A model generated the notes under the pieces. That model was given only the letters and a program-made list of their open reading frames with translations. It ran no database searches and had not been told where the DNA came from. A stretch of 23,987 nt of DNA, from NCBI GenBank assembly GCA_002352285.1, contig DEIC01000124.1, forward strand, positions 1,560 through 25,546. The letters are read 5' to 3'. This DNA is from Alphaproteobacteria bacterium UBA2784. GTDB lineage: Bacteria > Pseudomonadota > Alphaproteobacteria > Micropepsales > Micropepsaceae. This document shows, in pieces, positions 7,195 through 13,897 of the stretch; positions within the stretch are counted from its first letter, which is position 1; each line of letters begins with the position of its first letter. Both the position numbers and the translations under genes were made by a program.

Positions 7195-7701
7195 TTAGCG
7201 GCGGGTGCCCTGGATCACGACGGCGATGTTGTTGTTGCCGTTCTGGGTCACTGTCGCATCGCCACCCGAACCCGTCTGGATCACCGCCGAGATGTTGCGG
7301 TTGCCGTCCTGGACGATCGTGGCGTCGTTGTTGTTGCCGATCTGGGCAATGCCGGCGCGGTTGTTGTTGCCGAACTGCACGGTTTCGGCGGCATTGTTGC
7401 GGCCGTCCTGACCGGTGACTGAATAGTTGCCGTTACCAACCTGCTCGGTCACGGCGCGATTGCGGCGCCCGGTCTGGATCGATTCCATGTAGTTGCGGTT
7501 GCCATCCTGGAAGACGGCCTGATAGTGGCCGCGGCCGCGCTGATCGACATAGGCGTCGTTGTTGTTGCCGCTCTGCACGGCGCCGGCGGCATGGCCATTG
7601 CCGGTCTGGTCGATGACGGCCCGGTTGCGGGCGCTGGCTTCGCCAACACCGGCGGCGAAAAGAAGGGCAACGGCGCTGACAGCGGTAAGAAGGCGTTTCA
7701 T
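7195..7701 (-). CDS. Curlin-repeat amyloid subunit (CsgA/CsgB-like)
   Basis: A 168-residue protein. It has a signal peptide (MKRLL start, cut after EASA, about residue 24), then an array of 11-residue half-repeats running to the C-terminus. The units read AVIDQTGNGHA, AGAVQSGNNND, AYVDQRGRGHY, QAVFQDGNRNY and so on: twelve full units and one partial, each with the Q-x-G-x-x-N core at the strand turn. This is the curlin repeat that stacks into an extracellular amyloid beta-solenoid used in biofilm matrix. CsgA and CsgB cannot be told apart here. No csgG, csgE or csgF is in the window, so the secretion channel must be elsewhere. The start is supported by GAGAGG upstream. An in-frame upstream extension without a ribosome site is rejected. 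Confidence 0.92.
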   Translation of the reverse strand: MKRLLTAVSAVALLFAAGVGEASARNRAVIDQTGNGHAAGAVQSGNNNDAYVDQRGRGHYQAVFQDGNRNYMESIQTGRRNRAVTEQVGNGNYSVTGQDGRNNAAETVQFGNNNRAGIAQIGNNNDATIVQDGNRNISAVIQTGSGGDATVTQNGNNNIAVVIQGTRR

Positions 7702-7793
7702 GGTTCTATCCTCTCTCTGGTGATGACCGGCTTGGGTTTCAGGTGACGCCGGCTGACGGTTCGCGTTGTAGAACGCGCCATCTGAGCCAGCCC

Positions 7794-7808
7794 TGAATGG
7801 GCCATTCA
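7794..7808. promoter_or_regulatory. Dyad upstream of the curli gene
   Basis: TGAATGG-G-CCATTCA is a perfect 7-bp dyad, 92 bases before the curlin start. A second small dyad, CGCGTT-GTAG-AACGCG (7762-7777), lies between it and the gene and would form a leader hairpin. Either may serve regulation; no known regulator is assigned. Confidence 0.35.
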
Positions 7809-7872
7809 TCAACCGTCGAGATTGGATCACATGAATGCGAGAGGGGCGCGGCGCACTGCGCCCCTGAGAACC

Positions 7873-8106
7873 TCACGCATTGCGCCGCATCAGCCACGCC
7901 CAGACACGTTTGCGCGCCTGAAACACGGTCAGCCCCAGCATGACAGCGAGACACCAGAACATGATCTCGGTGCCAATGGCCGCGCCGACGACAAAATAGG
8001 TCCACGAGCCCGGTTCCGGCCCCATCGCCCATGCCACGCCAAGCACAACCCACGACAACACGCAGATCGCAATGCCGCAAATCCCGATGATGTGCCGCCA
8101 CCTCAT
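7873..8106 (-). CDS. Small two-helix membrane protein
   Basis: A 77-residue protein of unknown function. Two hydrophobic helices (about 5-28 and 37-61) are joined by a short GPEPGSW loop. The C-terminus is basic (ARKRVWAWLMRRNA), predicting both ends in the cytoplasm. Its ATG overlaps the stop of the amidohydrolase by four bases (ATGA), so the two are translationally coupled. The coupling and the clean helices argue that it is real despite its size. It might anchor or assist its partner, but no family is recognised. Confidence 0.72.
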   Translation of the reverse strand: MRWRHIIGICGIAICVLSWVVLGVAWAMGPEPGSWTYFVVGAAIGTEIMFWCLAVMLGLTVFQARKRVWAWLMRRNA

Positions 8107-9560
8107 GGCATCACCTTCGCCAGAATGTCGCGCGCACGATGAAAGACGCCGTTGCTGATGACAGCCTCGACCTTCGCCGCGTTCAACACGTCATCCAGCG
8201 GATTGGCAGAAAGGAAAACGAGGTCAGCCTCAAAGCCCGGACGCAAATGGCCCGTCCGCTCGCCAAAACCTGCAAGATCAGCACCGCGCGATGTCGCCAT
8301 CGCCAGCACATCCCACACAGGAATGCCCGCCGCCACATGCAGCGCCATTTCATGCGCAAGGATCGGCGTGCCTCCCCGCCCGTCTGTGCCCAACATCATC
8401 GGCACGCCAGAATCATGGAGGAGTTTGGCGAATGCCAGCACACGCGGCATCACGGCGCGCGCGCGTGCAAAATCATCCGCAGTCCAACCCATCACGCTCA
8501 TCGCCATGAACTGCTTCAGCGCAGCAAGCGTGGCCGGATATTCATAGGCCTGCCATGCTGCGGGCCATATCGCGTCGATCTGGTCCGCATTGAACGTCAG
8601 CTCATTGACCCACAGGGTCAGCGTGACGCGCGTGCCGCGTTCGGCAAGCTCCCGCACAAGTTCCCGGATCAGTGGCCCGTCAAAGTCTGCCAGCTCAAAC
8701 CAGCGATAGATGAAGCGCGAGGTCATGTCCTTTTCGGCCAGGAACGCGGCGCGCGCGTCTGGTTCCAGCAGGGTGTCGCTCACCATCAGCGTGTGCTCGA
8801 GCTCCTCAACGCCCAGCCGGATCGCTGTCAGCCAGGGCAGCGTGCTGAAATGACCGATGGGAGTGAGGCCATGAGCCTTGGCGACGCGCACGCCGGTAGC
8901 CACTTCATCCGCCGTCAGACTCTCATAGAGCTTGAAGTAGCGCATGCCGGCAGCTGCCTGTTCGGCTGCCTCCGCGTTCCATTCTTCCTCCGTCGTGGGA
9001 TAGGCAAAGGCGTTCCCGCCAAAGGGCGGCGGCTGGATGACGGCGCCGGCATGCACGGCCTCCGGCCCAAGCAGACGGTCCGCCGCCACATCAGCATCAT
9101 ACTGCGCGTTTGTCGCTGTCACGCCCGCCGGGTTGCGCACCGATGTCACACCAAAGGCGAGCGCAACCGGGGCGGCAAAATTTGTAACCGCCGGGTCGCT
9201 CTCGATTGTGATCGTCGGCGCGCCGTCGATTACTTCGACCTTGTGCACGCCAGCGGTAATGTGGGCATGGGCATCGACAAAGCCGGGCAGCATGAAAAGC
9301 CCGCCCATATCGTGGCGGGTGACATCCGCTCCGGCTTCCGGCATGCCACTGCCGATGCTGACAATTTTGCCCTCAGCCACCAGCACATGCGCATCCGGCA
9401 GAATTGTGCGCGTCTCTGGATCGATCAGTGTAAATCCATAATAGAGATCACCCTGCCCATTTGTCTGCTGTGCCTCAGCCGGAACGGGCCCGGCCAGGAA
9501 GGGCACGAGTACTGAAAATCCGCCCATGATGGCGGCCAGCAGCGGTAAGAATTTGCGCAT
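8103..9560 (-). CDS. Exported metal-dependent amidohydrolase (imidazolonepropionase/prolidase-like)
   Basis: A 485-residue amidohydrolase-superfamily enzyme. A signal peptide (1-30, cut near AEA) sends it to the periplasm. The TIM-barrel metal ligands are visible: HAH (98-100) in LPGFVDAHAHI, K210 in YFKLYES (the bridging lysine), H237 in PIGHFST, H256 in EELEHTL, and D393 in MLGTDGRGG. The closing segment GHLRPGFEADLVFLSANPL is the usual C-terminal strand motif. Relatives hydrolyse cyclic amides, N-acyl amino acids or Xaa-Pro-type dipeptides; the exact substrate is unknown. AAGGAG precedes the start. It is divergent from the sigma factor gene. Confidence 0.9.
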   Translation of the reverse strand: MRKFLPLLAAIMGGFSVLVPFLAGPVPAEAQQTNGQGDLYYGFTLIDPETRTILPDAHVLVAEGKIVSIGSGMPEAGADVTRHDMGGLFMLPGFVDAHAHITAGVHKVEVIDGAPTITIESDPAVTNFAAPVALAFGVTSVRNPAGVTATNAQYDADVAADRLLGPEAVHAGAVIQPPPFGGNAFAYPTTEEEWNAEAAEQAAAGMRYFKLYESLTADEVATGVRVAKAHGLTPIGHFSTLPWLTAIRLGVEELEHTLMVSDTLLEPDARAAFLAEKDMTSRFIYRWFELADFDGPLIRELVRELAERGTRVTLTLWVNELTFNADQIDAIWPAAWQAYEYPATLAALKQFMAMSVMGWTADDFARARAVMPRVLAFAKLLHDSGVPMMLGTDGRGGTPILAHEMALHVAAGIPVWDVLAMATSRGADLAGFGERTGHLRPGFEADLVFLSANPLDDVLNAAKVEAVISNGVFHRARDILAKVMP

Positions 9561-9635
9561 ATCAGCTCCTTGAAGTTGGCATGATGACTGCCCTCAAGTG
9601 CCGCCGCGCAGCGGGTTCTTACCGGGAAATATTTT

Positions 9636-9662
9636 TGTAAGTTTCCGCGCGCCAGTGAGACT
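9636..9662 (+). promoter_or_regulatory. Candidate ECF-type promoter of the sigma factor gene
   Basis: TGTAAG at 9636-9641 follows a short AT tract (AAATATTTTTG) that stands out in this GC-rich sequence. The sequence AGACTA at 9657-9662 lies at about the right distance for an ECF -10 box. If used, the transcript would start at or within the first codons, which would favour the ATG at 9672 or leaderless translation. This is only a pattern match. Confidence 0.3.
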
Positions 9663-10184
9663 ATGGGCGTGATGGGGCAGAACACAGGGCCAACGCCGGA
9701 TACTGCAACGCCGCAGGCTGTGCTGAAAGAATTCGGCGCAGGCTTTGCGCGCGTCGCGGCGTCCTATGAGCGCAATGCGGCACTGCGCGAGGAGCTGTTG
9801 CAGGAAATTTCATTGGCGGTTGTCACGGCGTTGCCATCGCTTAAGGATCCAGCGCGCCTGCGCGCCTTTGTCTTCCGCATCGCGCATAATTGCGCCGTGC
9901 GACACGCTGTCCGCAACATGCGCCTGCGCCGGACCGAGGGAGAATATGCCGCTGGTGCAGAAAAAACTGTCCCGCCTTCCGGAGAAGATTCTGACAACCG
10001 GCAGGAACGCCTGATGGAGGCCGTCCGCAGCCTGAAACTGCCTTATCGCCAGGTCATCACGCTGCTGCTGGAAGGGCTGAGTTATGACGAAATCGCGCGT
10101 GCAGCAGGGATCAGCGTGAGCAACGTGGGTGTGCGCATCAACCGCGCCAAAGCCGAATTGAAGGCATTGTTGACACATGAGTGA
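9663..10184 (+). CDS. ECF-type RNA polymerase sigma factor
   Basis: A 173-residue protein with sigma region 2 (about 17-90; LREELLQEISLAVVTALPSLKDPARLRAFVFRIAHN is the -10-recognition part). After a short linker comes region 4 (about 118-170; LPYRQVITLLLEGLSYDEIARAAGISVSNVGVRINRAKAEL), a classic helix-turn-helix for -35 binding. It lacks extra domains, as expected for ECF factors. An alternative ATG three codons in (9672) is equally likely as the start. The next gene's start lies inside its last codons (8-base overlap), so that membrane protein is the probable regulator or target. No zinc-binding anti-sigma (HxxxCxxC) is present. Confidence 0.9.
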   Translation: MGVMGQNTGPTPDTATPQAVLKEFGAGFARVAASYERNAALREELLQEISLAVVTALPSLKDPARLRAFVFRIAHNCAVRHAVRNMRLRRTEGEYAAGAEKTVPPSGEDSDNRQERLMEAVRSLKLPYRQVITLLLEGLSYDEIARAAGISVSNVGVRINRAKAELKALLTHE

Positions 10185-10767
10185 CGAACAGAACGACCGC
10201 TTCCTTGCAGGCATAGGCGACAACTGGCGCCGCATCGGGGCAGATCACGCCCGGATGCACCAGCAGCTCCGGCGCACCCGCCATCTGCCGCGCCTTCTGC
10301 GCCTTGCCGACATCAGCGGCACGCTGGCGCTCTTTGGCGTTGGCTGCTGGTTCGCATGGGAAGCCATTGCCGGCCAGAGCGTTTTTTTTGCGCTGTCGGC
10401 ACTAGTTCTGCTGGCGGTGCCGCCCGCACTCCTGCCCGCGGCCCTGCGCGCACGAAAAGATTCGCTGGTCTGGGCCGATGAGACGCCCGAGGAGGTTCTG
10501 CGCATGTCGCTGGCGCGCACAGAGGCAGCCTTGCGCATGGCGGTGTTGGGTCAATGGAAAATGATCGTCATTCAGGTATTTCTGGCCGTGCTCTGGATCG
10601 CCGAAACCACCGGCCTGATGCAGGCCGGAGAGTTCCTCAATCTCTACACGCTCATCAGCCTGGTGATCCTGGCCGCTTACGCCCCGTGGCTGGAGTGGCG
10701 GCGGACGGCGCTTTCGCGCGAGCGCGACACCTGCCTGAATCTGATCGCAGACTTTGATGCCGCCTAG
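10177..10767 (+). CDS. Four-helix membrane protein coupled to the sigma factor
   Basis: A 196-residue protein. The N-terminal cytoplasmic part (1-42) is rich in Arg and His. Two helices follow (about 45-65 and 68-90). A charged amphipathic stretch comes next (DETPEEVLRMSLARTEAALRM). Then come two more helices (about 125-142 and 152-170) and a short charged tail. No family name is recognised. Its ATG overlaps the sigma factor stop by eight bases, so it is translated in tandem. By position it is a candidate membrane anti-sigma factor or signal receiver, but it has no classic anti-sigma domain. Its stop overlaps the stop of the convergent MBL gene within a shared CTAG. Confidence 0.8.
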   Translation: MSDEQNDRFLAGIGDNWRRIGADHARMHQQLRRTRHLPRLLRLADISGTLALFGVGCWFAWEAIAGQSVFFALSALVLLAVPPALLPAALRARKDSLVWADETPEEVLRMSLARTEAALRMAVLGQWKMIVIQVFLAVLWIAETTGLMQAGEFLNLYTLISLVILAAYAPWLEWRRTALSRERDTCLNLIADFDAA

Positions 10768-11867
10768 CGGCTGATCTCGGAAAAGCGCACCTCGGTGCTG
10801 CCCAGCGGCAGTTCGATCAGCATGCCGTCGAACGCAACATGCACCTCAGCCTTGCTGCTGACATTGCGCGTAAACATGATCTCGGCAATCCACTGCGGCA
10901 TCGGCGGCGCCAGATGCGACAGCACGACATGGCTGATACCCGCGTCATCAGCCATGACAGCCGCGTCCTGCGGCGACGTGTGATAGTCGAGCGTGTCATG
11001 CAGAAGGTGGGAAAGGCCGTCATTGCCCAGCTCGGCAGCCGTCTGGCTCATCATGTCCACCACTTCCATCGCCATCGCCTCGTTGATGAGGACATCAGCC
11101 TTAGCGCCAAACTGCGAGATGCTGGGTGTCGGAACCGTATCGCCCGAGAACACAACCGAGCGGCCCTTGTAATCGAACCTGTAGCCATAGGCGGGAACGA
11201 TAGGCGCATGATCGACCGCAAAGGCCGTCACCGTCAGATCGCCGTCAGTCAGCACGACGCGGCCCTGGGTTCCGGTGAAAGGCGTGCCGTCGTCATTGGC
11301 CATCAATGATGCCTGCATCACGGAAGCTGCAATCGGCATGTAGGCTTCGGTGTGATGTGCCGTGCGATAGGACGAATCTGGCGCATAGGCCATGTTGAAG
11401 CCGCCCACGACCTGCTCGATGCCCGGACCGCCATGCACGGTCAGTGGCGTGCGCCGCCCGCCTGCCCAGCTTTGCATGTTGGCCTCGCCCAGGTCGCCGA
11501 TATGATCTGAATGGAAATGCGTCAGGAACACATGCGCCATGCCGCTGACCGGAATGCGCCAGCGCACCACACGCGAGAATGAACCCGCCCCCGCATCAAC
11601 GAGATAGGTCTTGCCGCCTGCAATCACGAGATAGCACGAGGGCGCGCGGTTAGGGTCTGGCATCGGCGAGCCGGACCCGCACACGATCACGCGCAGCGCA
11701 TCATCTGCCATCAATCCGGAGCGGTCGATGGCCATGCCCTGCGCGATCATCCGGCCGACGGCAAAGTCCTGCACGGCTGGAACAAAGCGCAGCGCCACAA
11801 TGCCAAGCCCCGCAACAATGGCGGCAGCTCCAAATCCCCAAAAGGCAATCTTGCCGATGCGGCTCAT
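10764..11867 (-). CDS. MBL-fold hydrolase, RNase Z/arylsulfatase-like, membrane-anchored
   Basis: A 367-residue protein with one N-terminal hydrophobic helix (about 8-30), so it is probably periplasmic and anchored or exported. The beta-lactamase fold carries VCGSGSPMPDPNRAPSC (62-78), the zinc motif THFHSDH (116-122), VDHAPIVPAYGYRF (218-231), FSGDT (240-244) and VVLSHLAPP (314-322). These features match the arylsulfatase-type / RNase Z-like branch, whose exported members cleave phosphate or sulfate esters or lactones. The substrate is not decidable from sequence. It is last in a four-gene operon, and its ATG overlaps the TetR stop by four bases. Confidence 0.88.
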   Translation of the reverse strand: MSRIGKIAFWGFGAAAIVAGLGIVALRFVPAVQDFAVGRMIAQGMAIDRSGLMADDALRVIVCGSGSPMPDPNRAPSCYLVIAGGKTYLVDAGAGSFSRVVRWRIPVSGMAHVFLTHFHSDHIGDLGEANMQSWAGGRRTPLTVHGGPGIEQVVGGFNMAYAPDSSYRTAHHTEAYMPIAASVMQASLMANDDGTPFTGTQGRVVLTDGDLTVTAFAVDHAPIVPAYGYRFDYKGRSVVFSGDTVPTPSISQFGAKADVLINEAMAMEVVDMMSQTAAELGNDGLSHLLHDTLDYHTSPQDAAVMADDAGISHVVLSHLAPPMPQWIAEIMFTRNVSSKAEVHVAFDGMLIELPLGSTEVRFSEISR

Positions 11868-12460
11868 GTCGCAGCTCCCTTGAGTATGCGGTCAACCAGA
11901 TCAAGCCAGAGCCGATGCACGGCTTCCGCTGAAAGCTCCTGCTCCCGGCGCAGACGCAGCCAGGCCTCGAAACTCAGGCTCATGTCCAGCATATCGATGG
12001 TCGCCTTGTCGGCGCGGATGGCGGGCGGCAGCACGCGTTCGAAATAGGCGCGCTGCAGCCGCGCAAACTGCATGGCCTCCTGCCGCAGGAAGGCCGAACC
12101 TGTTGCATTCGACATCGCAGAGAGCTTGTAAGGCGTGATTTCTTCATAGACGCGCACGCGCCGGCCGATGATTTCACGCAATTGGTCGCGCCACGATTTG
12201 GCTTCCAGCGGCCGGTCAACGATGGCCCGCACGCGCACCTCGATCACTGCCGAGATTTCACGGTAAAGGCTTTCCATGTCGTCGAAATGGCGGAACACGG
12301 TGCGCAGTCCGACATCGGCGCGGCTGGCAATCTCTTCCGCAGTCGGTGAAAGATTGCCTTTGCCGACAAGGGCGACAAAGGCATCCACGATGCGGCGGCG
12401 GTTGTCTGCGCCGCGCGCCCGGCGGCCATCCAGCAGTTCTTCGGTGCGCTCGTTTTTCAT
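11864..12460 (-). CDS. TetR-family transcriptional regulator
   Basis: A 198-residue protein of typical TetR length. The N-terminal DNA-binding domain (about 20-68) has RRRIVDAFVALVGKG and the helix-turn-helix AEEIASRADVGLRTVFRHF, ending in DDMESLY. The C-terminal helical domain (70-198) should bind a ligand and form dimers. It sits third in the dehalogenase operon, six bases after the DUF1330 gene and overlapping the MBL gene. That position fits an autoregulated repressor of the operon. The 33-bp palindrome at 13829-13861 is its best candidate operator. The ligand may be a substrate or product of the operon's enzymes (inference). Confidence 0.92.
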   Translation of the reverse strand: MKNERTEELLDGRRARGADNRRRIVDAFVALVGKGNLSPTAEEIASRADVGLRTVFRHFDDMESLYREISAVIEVRVRAIVDRPLEAKSWRDQLREIIGRRVRVYEEITPYKLSAMSNATGSAFLRQEAMQFARLQRAYFERVLPPAIRADKATIDMLDMSLSFEAWLRLRREQELSAEAVHRLWLDLVDRILKGAAT

Positions 12461-12466
12461 GGGCGC

Positions 12467-12862
12467 TCAGCAGCGGATCAGAAGCTGGCCGGCAAGACCG
12501 GCTTCGCGGTGAACGCCAAAACCCGCCACTTCCGGCGACATCGCAATTTCGGCAAAGGCAGACGAGGACGGATATTCCATCAGCGCCACCACATCCCACA
12601 TGTCGTCCACCTGGCCAATCACAAGCGACTTCACATCCGAACTGAAGATGATACGGCCGCCCCTGGCGGTCACAAACGGCACCATCTTTTCGGCATAGAG
12701 ATTGTATGCTTCACGGCCAGAGAGCGTGGTGGCGCGGCCATCCTTGTACTGGGCCTTGTCACGGAACTTCAGAAGATTGACCATCACGATGGGGCCATCC
12801 TTGACCGCCATCAGCGGTCCCAGCTGCTCACCCCTGGGATAGACCGCGTTCTCGACATTCAT
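12467..12862 (-). CDS. DUF1330-family protein, second copy
   Basis: A 131-residue protein with DGPIVMVNLLKFRDKAQYKDG (23-43), LSGREAYNLYAEKM and WDVVALMEYPSSSAFAEIAMSPE, the DUF1330 ferredoxin-like pattern. It shares the core signature with the protein at 6217-6636 but differs in its first 20 residues and tail (ending GLAGQLLIRC). It lies between the dehalogenase (10 bases away) and TetR (6 bases away). Such small barrel proteins often accompany catabolic enzymes, but no activity is known; a role in the same pathway is inferred from the operon. Confidence 0.86.
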   Translation of the reverse strand: MNVENAVYPRGEQLGPLMAVKDGPIVMVNLLKFRDKAQYKDGRATTLSGREAYNLYAEKMVPFVTARGGRIIFSSDVKSLVIGQVDDMWDVVALMEYPSSSAFAEIAMSPEVAGFGVHREAGLAGQLLIRC

Positions 12863-12872
12863 GGAGCCTGCC

Positions 12873-13775
12873 TCATGGATTGGCTTTGATGAAGGCGTTG
12901 ATCACACGCACAAGTTCTTCCGGCGCATCTTCCTGAAGAAAGTGCCCGCCATCCTTGATCGTCACATGCGGCTGACCCTTCGCGCCCGGCACACGGGTCT
13001 GAAACACGCGATCGCCACCCTTGGTGACAGGATCTGAATCGCTGAACGCCGTCAGGAACGGCTTGTTGAACTGCTCCAGCACCTTCCACGCTGCAATGTT
13101 CTCGGCAACCGATGCATGCTCCGGCGTAATCGGCACAAGCCGCGGGAAACAGCGCGCGCCAGACTTATAGCTCTCGTCGGGATAGGGCGCATCATAGGCA
13201 GCTTTTTCCGCATCGCTCAGCGTGCGCTTCGTACCGCCATCAAGGATGAAGCCGGTGGGAAACTCGGGAACCTTCTGGCTGAAGTCGAGCCACGCCTTGA
13301 ACCCTTCCGACCAGCCCGTGCCGGTAGGAAGGCCGGTATTCCCCACCACAACGCGGGCAAAGCGGTCTGGAAAGGCAGCGACAAGTCGCAATCCGATCAG
13401 CCCGCCCCAGTCCTGGCAGAAGAGCGTAATGCCCTTGAGATCAACCTCTTTCAGCCATGCACTCATCCACGCCACATGGCGCTCATAGGTGTAATCGTCC
13501 TGCGCGGCCGGCTTGTCAGACTTGCCAAAGCCGATGAGATCAGGCGCCACCACGCGATGGCCTGCTGCAACCAGTCCCGGAATCATCTTGCGGTAGAGAT
13601 AGGCCCACGAGGGCTCACCGTGCATCAACAGCACGGGGGCGGCATGGCGCGGCCCCTCGTCCACATAATGAAGGCGAAGCCGCGTGCCCTCAAAATTGAT
13701 TTCGGTATAGTGTGGCGCGAACGGAAAGTCCTTGATCGCGGCAAATCGTTCGTCAGGGGTGCGCAGCACTTTCAT
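12873..13775 (-). CDS. Haloalkane dehalogenase (HLD-I-like alpha/beta hydrolase)
   Basis: A 300-residue protein of normal dehalogenase length. [16 protein letters not shown] (49-64) gives the HGEPSW oxyanion motif with E54. [13 protein letters not shown] (118-130) gives nucleophile D122 and halide-binding W123. AFSDSDPVT (243-251) holds the acid (D248 or D246). DGGHFLQED (275-283) gives the base H278. Asp as nucleophile next to Trp, rather than Ser, marks dehalogenases among alpha/beta hydrolases; the acid after strand 7 and the early EPSW fit the HLD-I branch. These enzymes turn haloalkanes into alcohol plus halide in the cytoplasm. The real substrate may be a natural organohalide, or another ester or epoxide. 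AAGGA precedes the start. It is the first gene of the operon. Confidence 0.9.
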   Translation of the reverse strand: MKVLRTPDERFAAIKDFPFAPHYTEINFEGTRLRLHYVDEGPRHAAPVLLMHGEPSWAYLYRKMIPGLVAAGHRVVAPDLIGFGKSDKPAAQDDYTYERHVAWMSAWLKEVDLKGITLFCQDWGGLIGLRLVAAFPDRFARVVVGNTGLPTGTGWSEGFKAWLDFSQKVPEFPTGFILDGGTKRTLSDAEKAAYDAPYPDESYKSGARCFPRLVPITPEHASVAENIAAWKVLEQFNKPFLTAFSDSDPVTKGGDRVFQTRVPGAKGQPHVTIKDGGHFLQEDAPEELVRVINAFIKANP

Positions 13776-13828
13776 GGGGCGATCCTTCTGGACAGGCCGG
13801 GCGCCGGATTGACCGGCACACCCGAAAG

Positions 13829-13861
13829 CGATATATTGACACTTAAAGTGCCACTATATCG
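13829..13861. promoter_or_regulatory. 33-bp two-tier palindrome, candidate TetR operator between divergent operons
   Basis: Outer arms CGATATA (13829-13835) and TATATCG (13855-13861), and inner arms CACTT (13840-13844) and AAGTG (13846-13850), are all symmetric about A13845. It sits 53 bases before the dehalogenase ATG and 36 before the divergent gene. TTGACA occurs at 13836-13841 and TATATC at 13855-13860, but their 13-base spacing is too short for a normal promoter, so the promoter boxes are uncertain. The paired dyads and AT content suit a TetR-dimer operator overlapping two divergent promoters. Confidence 0.6.
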
Positions 13862-13897
13862 GCAACCCGTCAAGCATCTGAGAGCGGCAGAAGACAG

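Noticed and set aside
8139..9515. Long open frame (458 codons) on the plus strand.
   Set aside because: It lies opposite the amidohydrolase, which has full motifs. The plus-strand translation shows no domain and is rich in His and Arg, as expected for a mirror of a GC-rich gene.
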